Of a stretch of DNA of 64,000 nucleotides, positions 12,605 through 23,402 are shown one piece after another. The notes beneath the pieces are model-generated. The model worked only from the letters and a program-made list of their open reading frames with translations, searched no databases and was not told the origin of the DNA. The translations under genes were made by a program, and so were the position numbers. The first letter of the stretch is position 1. Each line of letters starts with the position of its first letter. The stretch is from Boswellia sacra. Taxonomy: Eukaryota > Streptophyta > Magnoliopsida > Sapindales > Burseraceae. The stretch is from positions 102,275 through 166,274 of the forward strand of contig SNVD02002406.1 in the NCBI GenBank assembly GCA_013180625.2, written 5' to 3'.

Positions 12605-12710
12605 GGGAAATTGGTCATTTACGGGTGGAGGCTAGTCAGCTAAAAAATTATTGAGGGGGGCTATGAATAAAAACTTTTTTTTCTGGAGGGCTAGTTTTGA
12701 AAATTTTCCT
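12605..12710 (-). repeat. right terminal inverted repeat of the 9-kb MULE
   Basis: Reverse complement of 3662-3770 with scattered differences. The outer end is ...gaaaattttcct, followed by the flanking ttacacaaatgg-type sequence that resumes the R repeat. Confidence 0.9.
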
Positions 12711-14318
12711 TACACAAATGGCCATGAGTACAGTTAACTTTTTTTATCGTGCGATTATTTATCATAGTTTCTTTAAATTTTTTTATTTTTTTAATTCTCA
12801 ATCTTATAATTAGTAGTATTAACAGAATTTCTCCATTTTTCATCCTTAAGTTTTTGCAAAACGCGAGACTTTCCATCTTATGAATCTTGTTAAAGGAATG
12901 ATTTTGATAAAATAATTGTTATAATTTATCATTTTTACATTTTTATAGTGTTGGCAGATATGCAGGGATGGTTGGCTATGGCAACCACACCATAGCCGAC
13001 TCGTCAAGCCATCATCTTGTAAAGGTAGTGCATGTTGTACTTTTATCGGCAAGAGGATTGGTAATTGAGGTAATATCATATACCACCATTATGGTTTGGC
13101 AAAATATCACTAAGAAATATATGATTTTATTTGTATCATTAAAGTCCTTAAAATTTGCATATTTTTATCACTTAAACCCAACCAATGGTTTTTGTCTATT
13201 TTTTTACTAATAAAAGAGGGCATTACAGGAAGTTCGTTAAAAACAAATACAAATCAAATTTTCTAAACAATATAGAATTAGAATTTCTCTTTCAACAACA
13301 AAATAACCTATTTGCCACACCAAAGCTACCAGCCACCAACCCCACAACCACCAATGCAGTAATCACCATGACTTCCACTAGCAACTAGTAGTTAGAAATT
13401 AGTGAACATTTGGGATTTTCTTCAAGCATCTTATCTACATCTATTTCCATTCACAAAGCCTCACTATATAACACTCAACACTAACACCAATAGTGCAAAC
13501 AATAATGTTAACAATAACCTATTTGCAAATATGGATTTGGTTTTGGGTTTAATGATTTACGGTTGATTTTTCTAACTTAATCTGATGGTGTATTTATATC
13601 AGCCAGCAAGAAGGCAAATGGAAGTTTTGGTGGTGAGTCAATCACTATGAAAGGTCACAAGAAAGTGCGGTAGTGGTGCTCGAGCTTGGGATGATGGGAC
13701 TGTGATATGTAGCAACAATGGTGAGATATTGAAATTTTGAATTTGGTTTTAGGTTTGCGAAGTTGATGTCTTGATTTAATGGTGTTGATATGGGTTTGAC
13801 AATTTTGGTTTTGATCTTCATATGCATTTTGGTGGTTTAGTGATGTTGTTTGTGTTGTAGATGTCGAAAATCAAAGAATAAAAAAGAGAAAGAATGGGAT
13901 AAGAAGAGAGACCAAGGAGGAGGAGAAAGAGAAAGCTAGAGTAGGTGGCGGGATGGTCACTGGCAAGGTGAAATTGATAACTTGAGCTATATCCAACACT
14001 TTTAATATTTTAAACACCCAAATTTGTTATATATCAATTTATGGACACATCCTTTATGGCACTAAAATAAACCCTCAAAACTACCTTTTTTATTCATATT
14101 ATTATACCTTTTATTCTTTATCTATATCCAACTGAATATTTTTTTGTTTCTCTACCATCTTCATTTTTCTCCTCTGAAAACTACTGTCTCCACAATAAGT
14201 TTTCGGCTTTCATAATTATCTAGATTTTTCTTTCTTTTTTTTTTCAAAAACCAAGATAATGTTACACTACCAAGGTCAGAAATATTTATAGGTACTGAAA
14301 ATCTTATAAAAGGGAAAT
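12711..14318. repeat. R repeat, copy A, second part
   Basis: Continues copy A after the MULE. It matches 37795-38470 and 39540-40154 plus 42696-44141 (for example 12957-13060 against 38030-38120, and 13617-13700 against 43218-43300). A short block around 13617-13700 containing 'aatggaagttttggtggtga' is well conserved between copies and may be a captured gene scrap, but no frame is kept. No intact gene is visible. Confidence 0.85.
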
Positions 14319-14357
14319 TACTAGAGAAACCTAGTTTTAGTCGAAGTAACTTTATGA
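14319..14357 (+). mobile_element. orphan left end of a MULE of the 44142-49068 family
   Basis: About 39 bp (gggaaattactagagaaacc... to gtcgaagtaac) match the terminal repeat of the 4.9-kb MULE at 44142-49068. It sits at the same point of R (after 'ctgaaaatctt') where that MULE sits in copy C. No matching right end was found between here and 29 kb, so the rest appears lost or displaced. Confidence 0.75.
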
Positions 14358-16040
14358 ATTACAAATCGGAGTTAAACTTAAAAAGTGATACGCCATCAAA
14401 CAGATGAAAATCAGAAGGGAGTGCACTATAAAGTCCTAAAATAGGAAGGGTCGCGTGGGGAACAATTGCCCGACTGTTGGTCATGCAATTTTGGAAGTTT
14501 GCATAAAAAAACCTTTCTTTTTGGTTTTTCTATTTCATTTTCAATTGCACACCCTATATAAATACCCCCTTCTCAATTCTCAAGACAAACCGAATTTTTA
14601 AATAGTTCTATCTTCTTTCTCTTGAAGACATGATCGAGAATTCGTGAAGTTTTTTTTAGTCTAAAGTTTTCAGGCGTTCTATTGCTCTAAATTCGAAAAG
14701 GGTACGTCTTGAGAGCAGAATTCTCTCCTCCCTCCTATCATCTCCTTTATTTTTCGTTCTTAGAATTAAGAATGTTTAGGTTAATTTAAGCTTAGAATAA
14801 GCATGATTAGGATTTATTTTTATGCTTAGAAGCATGATAGGGTTATTATGAATATTCTAACCCATGTTTGTTTTGGGAGATGGATAAATGTATCAAGGTA
14901 AGTTCGCTATATTTTCTTTATTGGAATCATATTTAGGAATTTATTTTTCTGAATGCTTAGAATCATGTTGAGGAGCACATGATTAGAATACACTAATTAA
15001 GACTTATATTTGCTTTGATACATGCTAGGAAATAGCATAGAATAGTTAAGAATTACCATTTTGCCCTTAGATGTCTTGTTTTAGCTAGAATAGCTATGAT
15101 TGATGTTGATTGCTTGAATTAGGCTAGAAATATCGTGTTTAGGCTAGAATATGCCATGATAATCATGTTTAAGCTAGAAATGCCATGAAATTATCAACTA
15201 ATATAAATTATACTAGAATAGCAATGGGCTATAGTGCCATGATAGAATTATCAAATCTAGGCTAGAATGCCATGATTCTATATTATGGCTTTGTATTTTG
15301 CTTGATTGATTTATGAATGTATCAATATACTATGAATAGACTTTAATTAGGATGCTGCCATGAATTGATGGTGGACTCAAATTGATGGTGAGGGACCATC
15401 ACTAAAGAATAATATATGTATGAATATGCATGAAGAGGTTTGATAAACATGGAATAAACTCACATATGGTAGTGAGGAATTTCTTATTTATCTAATCTCG
15501 AATTGATTGCTGATTAAATGTATGATTTGCATGAATATGCTTTTATTATTTAATACTTGATTTATGTGAATGTTATATTTGAAGTAATTGTAAGTAGAAT
15601 TACTTTATTTTATTATTGAAGAATAAGGTATGTAATCCTCTTTCCTTTCCCCTATTTTCGAAAGGAATTATAATTCTATTCTCCTTGCTCTTTCTATGGA
15701 TGCTTATATAACTGTCATTGATTGAATAATCACCTCACGTCTAATAAAGGTAAAAAATGAAAATGTGTGCATAAAAAGAACAATGCTAAGTGGACTAAGT
15801 AACAATACGAGCTATTCTTATTTGGTATTTCCTTAGTGAAGGCCGGATTTATATTCGGGCGGGTCGAATGACTCGTACCTAACTTTATCAACCCATCTCT
15901 GAATGGATGAGAGTAGTTTAGGGCCCAAAGAGAGGGATCCAATTGCCCCCATTCATTCCCAATTGAATAATTGGGTGGAAACTCCATTCTCCAGATGTGC
16001 CCATGACTCATTTGTGTTCCATTAACTCTCAGTCTTTTTG
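14358..16040 (+). other. unassigned promoter-like block, possibly part of an LTR
   Basis: No protein-coding frame is convincing. A TATA-like CCTATATAAATACCCCC motif at about 14553 precedes a pyrimidine-rich leader-like stretch. From about 14770 to 15300 the sequence is a degenerate array of short units resembling 'aggctagaatagccatgat'. The right edge abuts the truncated reverse transcriptase of the gypsy remnant at about 16047. The layout resembles the promoter and R/U5 part of a long retrotransposon LTR on the plus strand, but no second copy or TG...CA limits were found, so the family is open. Confidence 0.35.
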
Positions 16041-16046
16041 AGTGTT

Positions 16047-18974
16047 TATGTTTAATTTCCTATAATCTATGCACATTTGCCATCCGATTACTACTTTAGT
16101 TAGAACAGACACTCCCTCATCATTTTGAGTCACAGTTACTCCTGATTTTTTAGGCACTATCTATGTTGGACTTACCCATTGACTATCAAATATTTGATAA
16201 ATTATACATGCATTTAATAGTTTTACGACTTCTTTTTTTATCACTTCCTTCATTGTTGGGTTAAGTCTTCTTTGGGCTCTCTACAAGGTTGAGAACCCTC
16301 CTCTAGATAGATTCTATGGGAACATATTAATGAAGAAATACCTTTAATATCAACTATGGTCCTTCCTAGTGTAGACATATGTTCTTTTAACAAATTTATC
16401 AATTTTTCATCTTGTTCAATACTAAGTTCAAAAGATATAATAATAGGAAAGATATCACTTGCTCACAAGAATACATGCTTCAAACCTTTACGCAGTGGTG
16501 AAAGTTTAACTTTTGGTGCCTCTAAGTTATAGGGTTTTATCTTTTCTCCTCCACGGCAACTTTGCAAAGCGTGGTTGCCAAGATCGATTTCTTTTATCCT
16601 GTGAGTCAAAAAAACCCAAGACATTAGTCGTATCAACATGATAGAATAAACCTTCAAAATCAGAATCAAGGATGTATTCTAAATAATCAAAATCCTATTT
16701 TCTATAAGCCTCCTCTAGTACAAATATGTCTATCATATATGAATGGTAACAGTCATCCTCCTCTCTTGGTTGCTTGCCAATATGGAAAATATTCACCTCA
16801 TAAGTCATATTCCCAAATGATAATTTCATAAGACCATTCTTGGAATTAATAAGAGCGTTAGTAGTGACAAGAAAAGGTCTCCCTAGAGTAAGAGGGATTT
16901 TGGACTCCATATTAACCACGGACTGAGTATCCAAAACAAGAAAATCAACAGGGTAATAAAATTTATCAATTTGTAATAGAACATCTTTCACTATTCCTAG
17001 TGGTTTCTTAACTGATCAACCGGCCAATTGTAGAACTACTAATATGGGTTTGATCTCTCCAAGTCCTAATTATAAGTAAATAGAATAAGGCATAAGATTG
17101 AAACTTAATTCCAAGTCTAATAATGCTTGACCGAATTCATGTTTCCCGATCTGGCAAGAAATTGTAGGACACCCTAGATCTTTATACGTAAGTGGTGTGT
17201 TCTGTTCAATTACTGTACTTACCTGCTCCGTCAAGAATGTAGTTTTCTTTACATGGTGCTTTCTTTTGATGGTGCATAAATCCTTGATAACTTTGGTGTA
17301 AACCTAAACCTATTTAATTACATGCAAAAAGGGAAGATTAATCTTAACTTGTTTCAAGTGTTCTAAATCTCACCTTGAATTTTTGAGTTTTTCCCATTAA
17401 ATTGGAGAGCTTAGGGAAAAGGCAACTGGATGAAAATTCCTTTTCAAGTTCTTTCACAAAAATGTCCTCTTTTTGTGAGGTAGCATCTTCACCATTTACG
17501 GTTGTGTTGATTATCAATGGAGGCTCATTCAAAATCTTACCACTCTAAGTAGTGATGGCATTTACCTCTTTGAGATTTTGTGTGTCAGAGGTAGAGGCTT
17601 GTGCCATACGTTATCCCTTTGGATTAGATTGAGGTTGAGATGGAAACTTACTTGCTCTTATATGGTCAAAACACTGGTTAGCTTAGTAATTTGACTTTTG
17701 ATCTTGTTGTTCTTTTCTACCACCTGTGTAAGAACTATTTCAAATTTTTTGTTAGTCTTATTTTAGGCCTCCATAAATGCTTATAAGGTGTCCTCTAAGG
17801 AATTCCTAACTATGGTGCATTATATTGAGGTGATTGATAAGACTTAGGTGGTTGTTGTTCCTGTTTCCATTGGTTATTGTTTTGTTGGTTAGATTTCCAA
17901 CTAAGGTTGGGTGGTTTCTCCAGCTAGGGTTATAGATTTCAGAATAGGGTGAATCAAGTTTTTTGTAAATCCCAAAGCGTTACACTGTTCCTTATACATC
18001 CCTCTCATCTTACTAGAAGTTGGGCAATCCTGAGCTAAGTGTTCCACCCTTCCACAAACAAAGCATGCATCTTGTGATTCAACCTTAGCAACCGTATGGG
18101 TGACCTTCCTATCTTTGGTTTTTAAGGCCTCCAATTCCCTAGTTAAGACTTCTAATTAGGCTTTAAGGTTGTCATGTTCCCTAAGATAGTAAATTCCACT
18201 AGGTCGTGATCTATTTAAGTTATTCATAGTGCTAGGTTCAGCCCATGTGTAGGCTTTTTCAACTAAGTTTTTTAGGAATTCTATAGCTTCCTCAGGGTTT
18301 TCATCAAGGAACTCGCCATTACACATCATCTCAACAAATAAGCGCTCTCTAATTGTGAGTTCCTCATAGAAGTAACTAACCAAGCACCGATTTTCATACC
18401 CATGATGAAGACACATGGTTAACAACTCTTTAAATCTCTCCCAGGCTTGGTACAAGATTTCACTATCTTTTTGGAAGAAAGAAGAAATTTGTCTTTTCAG
18501 GCCATTAGTGTTATGTTGTGAAAAATATTTGTTGAAAAACACTTGGGTCATTTCTGCCTAAGTTTCTATGGATCTCGGCCTGAAAGAGTATAGCCAACTC
18601 TTTGCTTTGTCTTTTAAAGAGAAGGGGAAAATTTTCAACCTAACAGAATATATGGCATTGGGTTGACTATGAAACATGCCTACTACTTTTTCAAATTCCC
18701 TAACATATACATAAGGGTTTTCACTATCTAAACCATGGAAAGTGGGTAAAAGATGTATCATCCCAAGGTGAAAATCTAGTTTCGATATGTTGGGTGGAAA
18801 TATGATACATGATGGTGTAGCTATGCAGGTAGCATGCAAATAACTTTTCAGGGTTTTAACAGGGTTATCCTCGTGTTGGCTCATTGTATCAGAACTAGAA
18901 GATGAAGATGAACTAAGGGTTAGGTTCTTTTCAGTTACAAAATCTAGTTGTGATTCTAGTTCTGATTTCTTCAT
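16047..18974 (-). pseudogene. Athila/Tat-like Ty3-gypsy gag-protease-RT remnant
   Basis: Minus-strand reading begins with a gag-like frame at ATG 18974. It runs in one frame through 18558, 18156 and 17901, broken only by stops at about 18554 (TAG where Trp is expected) and 18155 (TAA where Gln is likely). A zinc knuckle CFVCGRVEHLAQDC lies near 18050. A retropepsin-like region with LLDLELSFNLMPY (usually DLG) lies near 17100, followed by the protease tail at 16991-16695 (PLTLGRPFLVTTNALI). The start of reverse transcriptase (WQMCIDYRKLN) lies at about 16050-16090, after which the element is cut off. RNase H and integrase are absent. The order and motifs fit the Athila/Tat branch. It cannot be functional. 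Confidence 0.8.
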
Positions 18975-19190
18975 AAATCTCTCTCTCGTTTGTCTCTAGG
19001 TCGCTTCATACATCCTAACAATTTGTGTCTCTCTCTCTCTCTTTTTTTTTTTTTTTACACAAGAAAATTCTCAAATAAAATCAAAGAGCAAAAAGATAAA
19101 AAAAAAAGTTAGAAAAAAATAGAATAAAACAAACTAGGTGGTAAGGCCAACCTTTCAAAAATAAATCAAAAGTAAAATTTACAACATTAA

Positions 19191-19400
19191 AAAGTTAGAA
19201 GCAGAAAAGTAAATGTTAGGAGCAAGAAATTTAAAAGTTAGATGCAAAAAAGTAAATGTTAGGAGCAAGAAATTTAAAAGTTAAATGCAGAAAAGTAAAT
19301 GTTAGGAGCATAAAAGTAAAGGTTAGGTACAAGAAAAGTAAAAGTTAGATGCAAAAAAAAGTAATAATAAAGAGTTAGATTAGCAGCATAAAAGCAAAGA
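19191..19400. repeat. 43-bp tandem repeat in the gypsy leader
   Basis: Units start at 19191, 19234 and 19277 with 'aaagttaraigcaraaaagt'-like sequence, then decay into shorter variants. They lie between the gag start and the candidate primer-binding site of the minus-strand gypsy remnant, i.e. in its leader region. Confidence 0.8.
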
Positions 19401-19740
19401 GTTAGATTAGTTGCATAAAATTAAAGAGTTGGATTTAGCCAAAAATAAAAAATTAGTACCAATTAGCACAAGAATAATTAAGCAATAAAAAAATAATTAA
19501 GGCAACAAAAAAATAATTAGAGCAACAAAAAATATTTGAAATGTTAAAAAGGATAATAATAAAAAGTTGGAAAGAAAAATGCAATAATAATAAACAAGAG
19601 TAATTGAAGTTAGGAATGAATTAAGAGAAGTTATATTAACAATTAAACAACAAGATAAGGCAAAACAAAAGAAAAGAAAGTAAGAAATGAATTTTGACCA
19701 AGAGAAAGAGATTATAAATATTAACCTTTGTCTATTATGC

Positions 19741-19762
19741 CTCCTCAACAACAGCACTAAAT
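19741..19762 (-). other. decayed primer-binding site of the Athila/Tat-like remnant
   Basis: On the minus strand this reads TAGTGCTGTTGTTGAGG. Athila/Tat elements commonly use a site reading TGGCGCCGTTGCCGGGG. The two align without gaps, and every difference is C to T or G to A. The sequence upstream (19762 rightwards, ending in minus-strand ...cattaacaaaattt) would then be the 3' edge of the 5' LTR. The comparison motif is from general knowledge of the family. Confidence 0.55.
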
Positions 19763-20360
19763 TTTGTTAATGCTCAAAATATACCACGGCTATTGTAATA
19801 TAGGTTGAGGTGTCGATCCCACGAGAAAGCTTTCTACAAAATAAGTTAGTAAAACAAAAATACTAAAAATATAATAAAGACATAAAATTTTAACTTTAAA
19901 GTGATTTGTTATAGAGAGACTACAATACATAACAATTGGAAGCAATCGATGATAATTAAGAGGTGAGGCATCGAAGTTATTTAAAAGATTATTTTAAACA
20001 AAATCATGTCTTATGTTTCAAATAACATTTGAGCAAGTGTTTTAGCATGATTATTATGAGCATTGTTTTATGTGATTGAGAAAATTATTCTTCTTTTTTT
20101 TTTAAGTATAGAAATAAGCAAAAGTATTTGAAGAATCCAATAGTTTATTTATTCAAAGTTTATAAACATCAGATGATATGTTATCCTGTTATACCCCACG
20201 TGATGGTGCAAGGATAATTTAATACTGTCATTAAGGTTGTAAAAGATATGTTCAAAAAAAATTATTAGCTATTATAATTGGAGTTTCATTATATATTTAT
20301 TGAATTATTTTAAGTTTGTTTCATGAGAAAGAGAAGAGTTAAGTGATAGTCTCTAACCTA
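19763..20360 (-). other. probable 5' LTR remnant of the Athila/Tat-like element
   Basis: AT-rich and non-coding, placed directly upstream (minus sense) of the candidate primer-binding site. It contains 'ggtgtcgatcccacgag' near 19812. The other LTR is not recognisable in this window, so the outer limit is a guess; similarity to a different LTR family begins at 20361. Confidence 0.3.
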
Positions 20361-20412
20361 AAGTTTTAATCACGATTCGCCCGTGTATCTAGGGGCGGGG
20401 CGGGTCGTGTCA
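20361..20412 (+). mobile_element. terminal LTR fragment related to the 56-64 kb gypsy element
   Basis: The segment 'aagttttaatcacgattcgc' through 'gggcgggtcgtgtca' matches, in plus orientation, the 3' terminus of the LTR found reversed at 56134 and 63455. Only the last 50 or so bases are clearly alike. No primer-binding site follows, so this is a solo-LTR or truncated end. Confidence 0.65.
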
Positions 20413-20732
20413 CATTAAACCCTTGAAACTTCTTAATTTTTCCAACCCTAAAATTATGTCCCCCATACTTGCATTTTGAAAAGTAATATTTAAAAAATCA
20501 TAACAATTTATACAAAGCTCCAAAAAATTTCTTTTGCGTGACTCAAGCGGAGCATTGTATAAACTTTCCCATTTCTCAAGGCTAACTTCATAATCATGTC
20601 TGAACAAAAACCAAACTTTTGATATTTTAATGGTTTACCTTGTAGAGAACTAAATTTGTGTGGACTTCTGGTTCCGATTTGTATATGGGAACTTCAGGTT
20701 TCGCATATAAAATGAACACTACCAATATAAAA
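20413..20732. other. intergenic sequence, nothing assigned
   Basis: A 65-codon minus-strand open frame (20607-20410) has no recognisable motif and adjoins an LTR fragment, so it is more likely old repeat sequence than a gene. Confidence 0.4.
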
Positions 20733-23348
20733 TGTGATCTTTGTTAGCCCTAAGGCTACATGATAATTTTGATGATAACAATACACATTGATTAATTGAG
20801 ATTTACTAACATGTTTATTTATGTGCAAGAGTAAGATCATTGAAATAATTTTAAAATCAAGAAGAGGCTTATTAAAATGAAGTGTTGAAGCTAAGGAGAA
20901 GACTACATGTTAAAGGCACTAAAGTTTAAGAACAAGGATTGACTCAAGGAATGTGACACATGAGCAATGTTCAATCAATTGGTCATATATATCTCTACAA
21001 ATATCCAAATAACGTGATTCTTGAGCCTTTGGAAATCTTACTCAATTTATAACATTTCATATGTTTTAATGAAATTCAAATTTCAAGTCCAAGGTTGTCC
21101 AAATCATCATGCAAGTTGGAAGACAAATGGAAGCAGCTGACATGAGCACCGAATACTCCTTTGGACATATCTTGAGCTAGAAAAATCAAAATGACTTGAT
21201 TCTTGTGGCATTAGAAAGATGACTTAATGGGGCACATTTCATATTTTTTGAAGAAATTCAAATTTCAAATGGAAGGCCGACATAATTGACATGCAATTCG
21301 GTGGACTGACACAGAGAAGAAAAATTAACTCACATGAGCACCGAATGGTGTTTTGGCCATATCTTAAGATAGAGATATCCAAATTCTTTGAATCTTAATG
21401 TTTTGGAAAGCTCATTCAAATATGAAGATCTTTATGTTTTGAAGAAATTCAAATTTCAAACAGAAGGCTGACAGAATTATCATTCAAGTCGGTGGACTGA
21501 CACATGGAGGAAAAATCAAGTCACATGAGCACCGAATGGTGTTTTGGCCATATCTTGAGCTACAGATATCCAAATGACTTGATTCTTGATGCGTTGGAAA
21601 GCTTATTCAAATGTTCAGATATTTTATGTTTTACAGATTTTCAAATTTCAAACGGAACATTGACAAAAATGGTAGACAAGATTACGGTTTTTATGGTGGG
21701 CAGAAAATTTGGAGATGGTGTCTTCACTTGATTAAGTTCATTTCATTTGCCTATAAAAGGAGCCATTCTCCCATGCATTCAATAAGTGCAAGAGAAGCAT
21801 TTTATCAAGCAAAAAGCAAGAGAAATATCAAGTCTAGAGAGCTTTTATATTATTTATCTACTCTTTGAAGAGAGTTATACTTTTGTTGTAAAAATTATGT
21901 GAAGTGTAAGGTGTGAAGGCATTTTGCCTTTCACACTACCTTCACACAATCCCACATCGGTGGGATTCAAAATCAAAGTGGGGAGGCGAGGCTATATAAT
22001 AAAGCCTCCTCCTCCCCTTACACTTGTACCAAGCTTCTGTATTAAGCTTTTTTCTTCTTCCTCCCTTGTAATCTCCTCCATTTTAATTGTGAGAGAGATT
22101 GTAATATTTTTCTTTATAGTGAAATATTTTCGGTCTTGTCCCGTTGAGGTTTCCCTCAAATTGAGGGTTTTACCACGTTAAATATTTGTGTCTTTATTTT
22201 CTTTAATTGCCTTTAATTTATTTACTGTGGTAAGGCTGAGCCGCCCAAGTTATCTATTTTATTTATTGTGGAGGGCAGTGCCACCCAAATTGTTATTTCT
22301 AACATAACAATTTGTTTCTTGTCTTTTATTTGAGCTGTGGTAGGAGTGTTCAATCTCCTAAAAGTGGTATCAGAGCCTAGGCCCAGACTTAGTCAGGAGA
22401 ATACGTGATGAAAATTCTCAGACCCAAACAAAAGGTGGTGGGCCCCCGGATCCGTGGATGAGCTCTATTTGGAGACAAAGATAGAAGCAAGCTCTCGAGG
22501 TAGGAAGGCAGTCTCGATGAAGCAGGCGGATGGCTCTCGAGGTAGACAAAGGCCTCGATGAAGCATACAAATGAATAATCATTTGTGGGGAGGCTTGGGA
22601 AGAAAAAAATGGTCCTTTGTTTGAGGGGGGGATTGTTGGGTGTGCAACCAAAAGTCCCACATTGGCTAGACATGGGAAAGATCATGGGTATATAAATGTG
22701 GACAAGCATTCCATTGGTATGAGGCCTTTTGGGTAGAACCCAAAAACAAATCCATGAGGGCTTAGGCCCAAAGTGGACAATATCATACCAATGTGGAGTT
22801 TTGGGCTGTCCATGGAAACCCAACAAATTATCTTTGTTCTTGTATTGTGGTGAGAGTGAGATATTATTGTAAAGGATAATAGTTATCCTTGAGAGAACTC
22901 TTGTTGTGTGTTATCAAGAGTTGAAGGAAGTTGCCTTGGTGAGGTTGTTCATCAAGAAGAACTATTGGTGTGGTATTATCAAGAGTTGGAAGAAAAAGTC
23001 TTGGTGAGGTTGTTCATCAAGCAAGTTGTAAGATTTCTACAACTTAGTGGAAAGCTTAGCTCGTGGAGCTAGGAGCCCGTGGACGTAGGCAAGGTTTTCC
23101 GAACCATGTAAATTGAGTTTGCACTCTCTCTATCCCTTTCCTCTTTACATTTACTTGCACTTGTGATTGTTCATCATTATTATTCTTTGATTGCATCTTT
23201 GATAAATTCTAATTTCATCTTCTTTACCTTTATTTTCAAAGAAAGAGTGAACTAATTTTGATCTTTCAAGAAAAGTTTTCTAAATCCGTTTTGATAAATA
23301 AAAACCCAATTCACCCCCCCCTCTTGGGTTGTCATACCTGGGTCAACA
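20733..23348 (+). repeat. 5' LTR of the copia element (interrupted)
   Basis: Matches 26735-28431 along its whole length except for an insertion at 21898-22825 plus one copy of AATTA. It contains a series of roughly 180-bp degenerate repeats centred on 'cacatgagcaccgaatrstgttttggccatatctt' (about 21140, 21330 and 21520), also present in the 3' LTR. A TATA-like TATAAAAGG lies near 21752. Confidence 0.9.
21898..22825 (+). mobile_element. nested 928-bp non-autonomous LTR element with unlike ends
   Basis: It inserted into the copia 5' LTR with a 5-bp target duplication AATTA (21893-21897 and 22826-22830); the 3' LTR at 27888-27905 gives the empty site. It starts TGTGAAGTG and ends CCCAACA. A promoter-like GGCTATATAATAAAG lies near 21991, a Met-tRNA-type primer-binding site TGGTATCAGAGC at 22365-22376, and a polypurine tract at 22623-22632, followed by a 192-bp terminal block starting TGTTGGG at 22634. 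That block (with its own TATATAAAT) is not a copy of the left ~465-bp block, although both carry CCCACAT near the start. A TRIM/SMART-like or recombinant element is the best reading. It has no coding capacity. Confidence 0.75.
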
Positions 23349-23350
23349 AG

Positions 23351-23362
23351 TGGTATCAGAGC
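23351..23362 (+). other. primer-binding site of the copia element
   Basis: TGGTATCAGAGC, two bases after the LTR end CAACA, is complementary to the 3' end of initiator Met-tRNA, the usual primer of plant copia elements. Confidence 0.9.
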
Positions 23363-23402
23363 AAGGTTGCTCAATTTTTTAAATCTTAATCGATTTTTGA
23401 GC

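Larger units (their letters stand above)
3662..12710. mobile_element. Mutator-like element (MULE) with transposase and Ulp1-like protease remnants
   Basis: Inverted terminal repeats of about 106-109 bp bound a 9.05-kb block; the outer ends begin AGGAAA and continue TTTTCAAAACTA on both sides. The left flank reads ttagacaca and the right flank ttacacaaa, an imperfect 9-bp target duplication. The R copies at 37790-37800 and 39530-39540 give the uninterrupted site (gttagacaaatgg). Inside are a plus-strand MURA-type transposase remnant (4495-7290), a minus-strand Ulp1-type protease remnant (7624-11040), and repetitive subterminal regions rich in AATTGTCGAA or its complement (4195-4390 and 11180-12110). 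MULEs carrying Ulp1-like genes are known in plants (Kaonashi in Arabidopsis, CUMULE in melon). This copy is not coding-competent. Confidence 0.9.

Noticed and set aside
15730..16011. 93-codon minus-strand open frame
   Set aside because: Sits in the unassigned LTR-like block next to a truncated reverse transcriptase; no recognisable motif and no splice context.
22389..22826. 145-codon minus-strand open frame
   Set aside because: Lies wholly within the nested LTR element, antisense to its terminal block. No motif; frames like this are common artefacts in LTR sequence.
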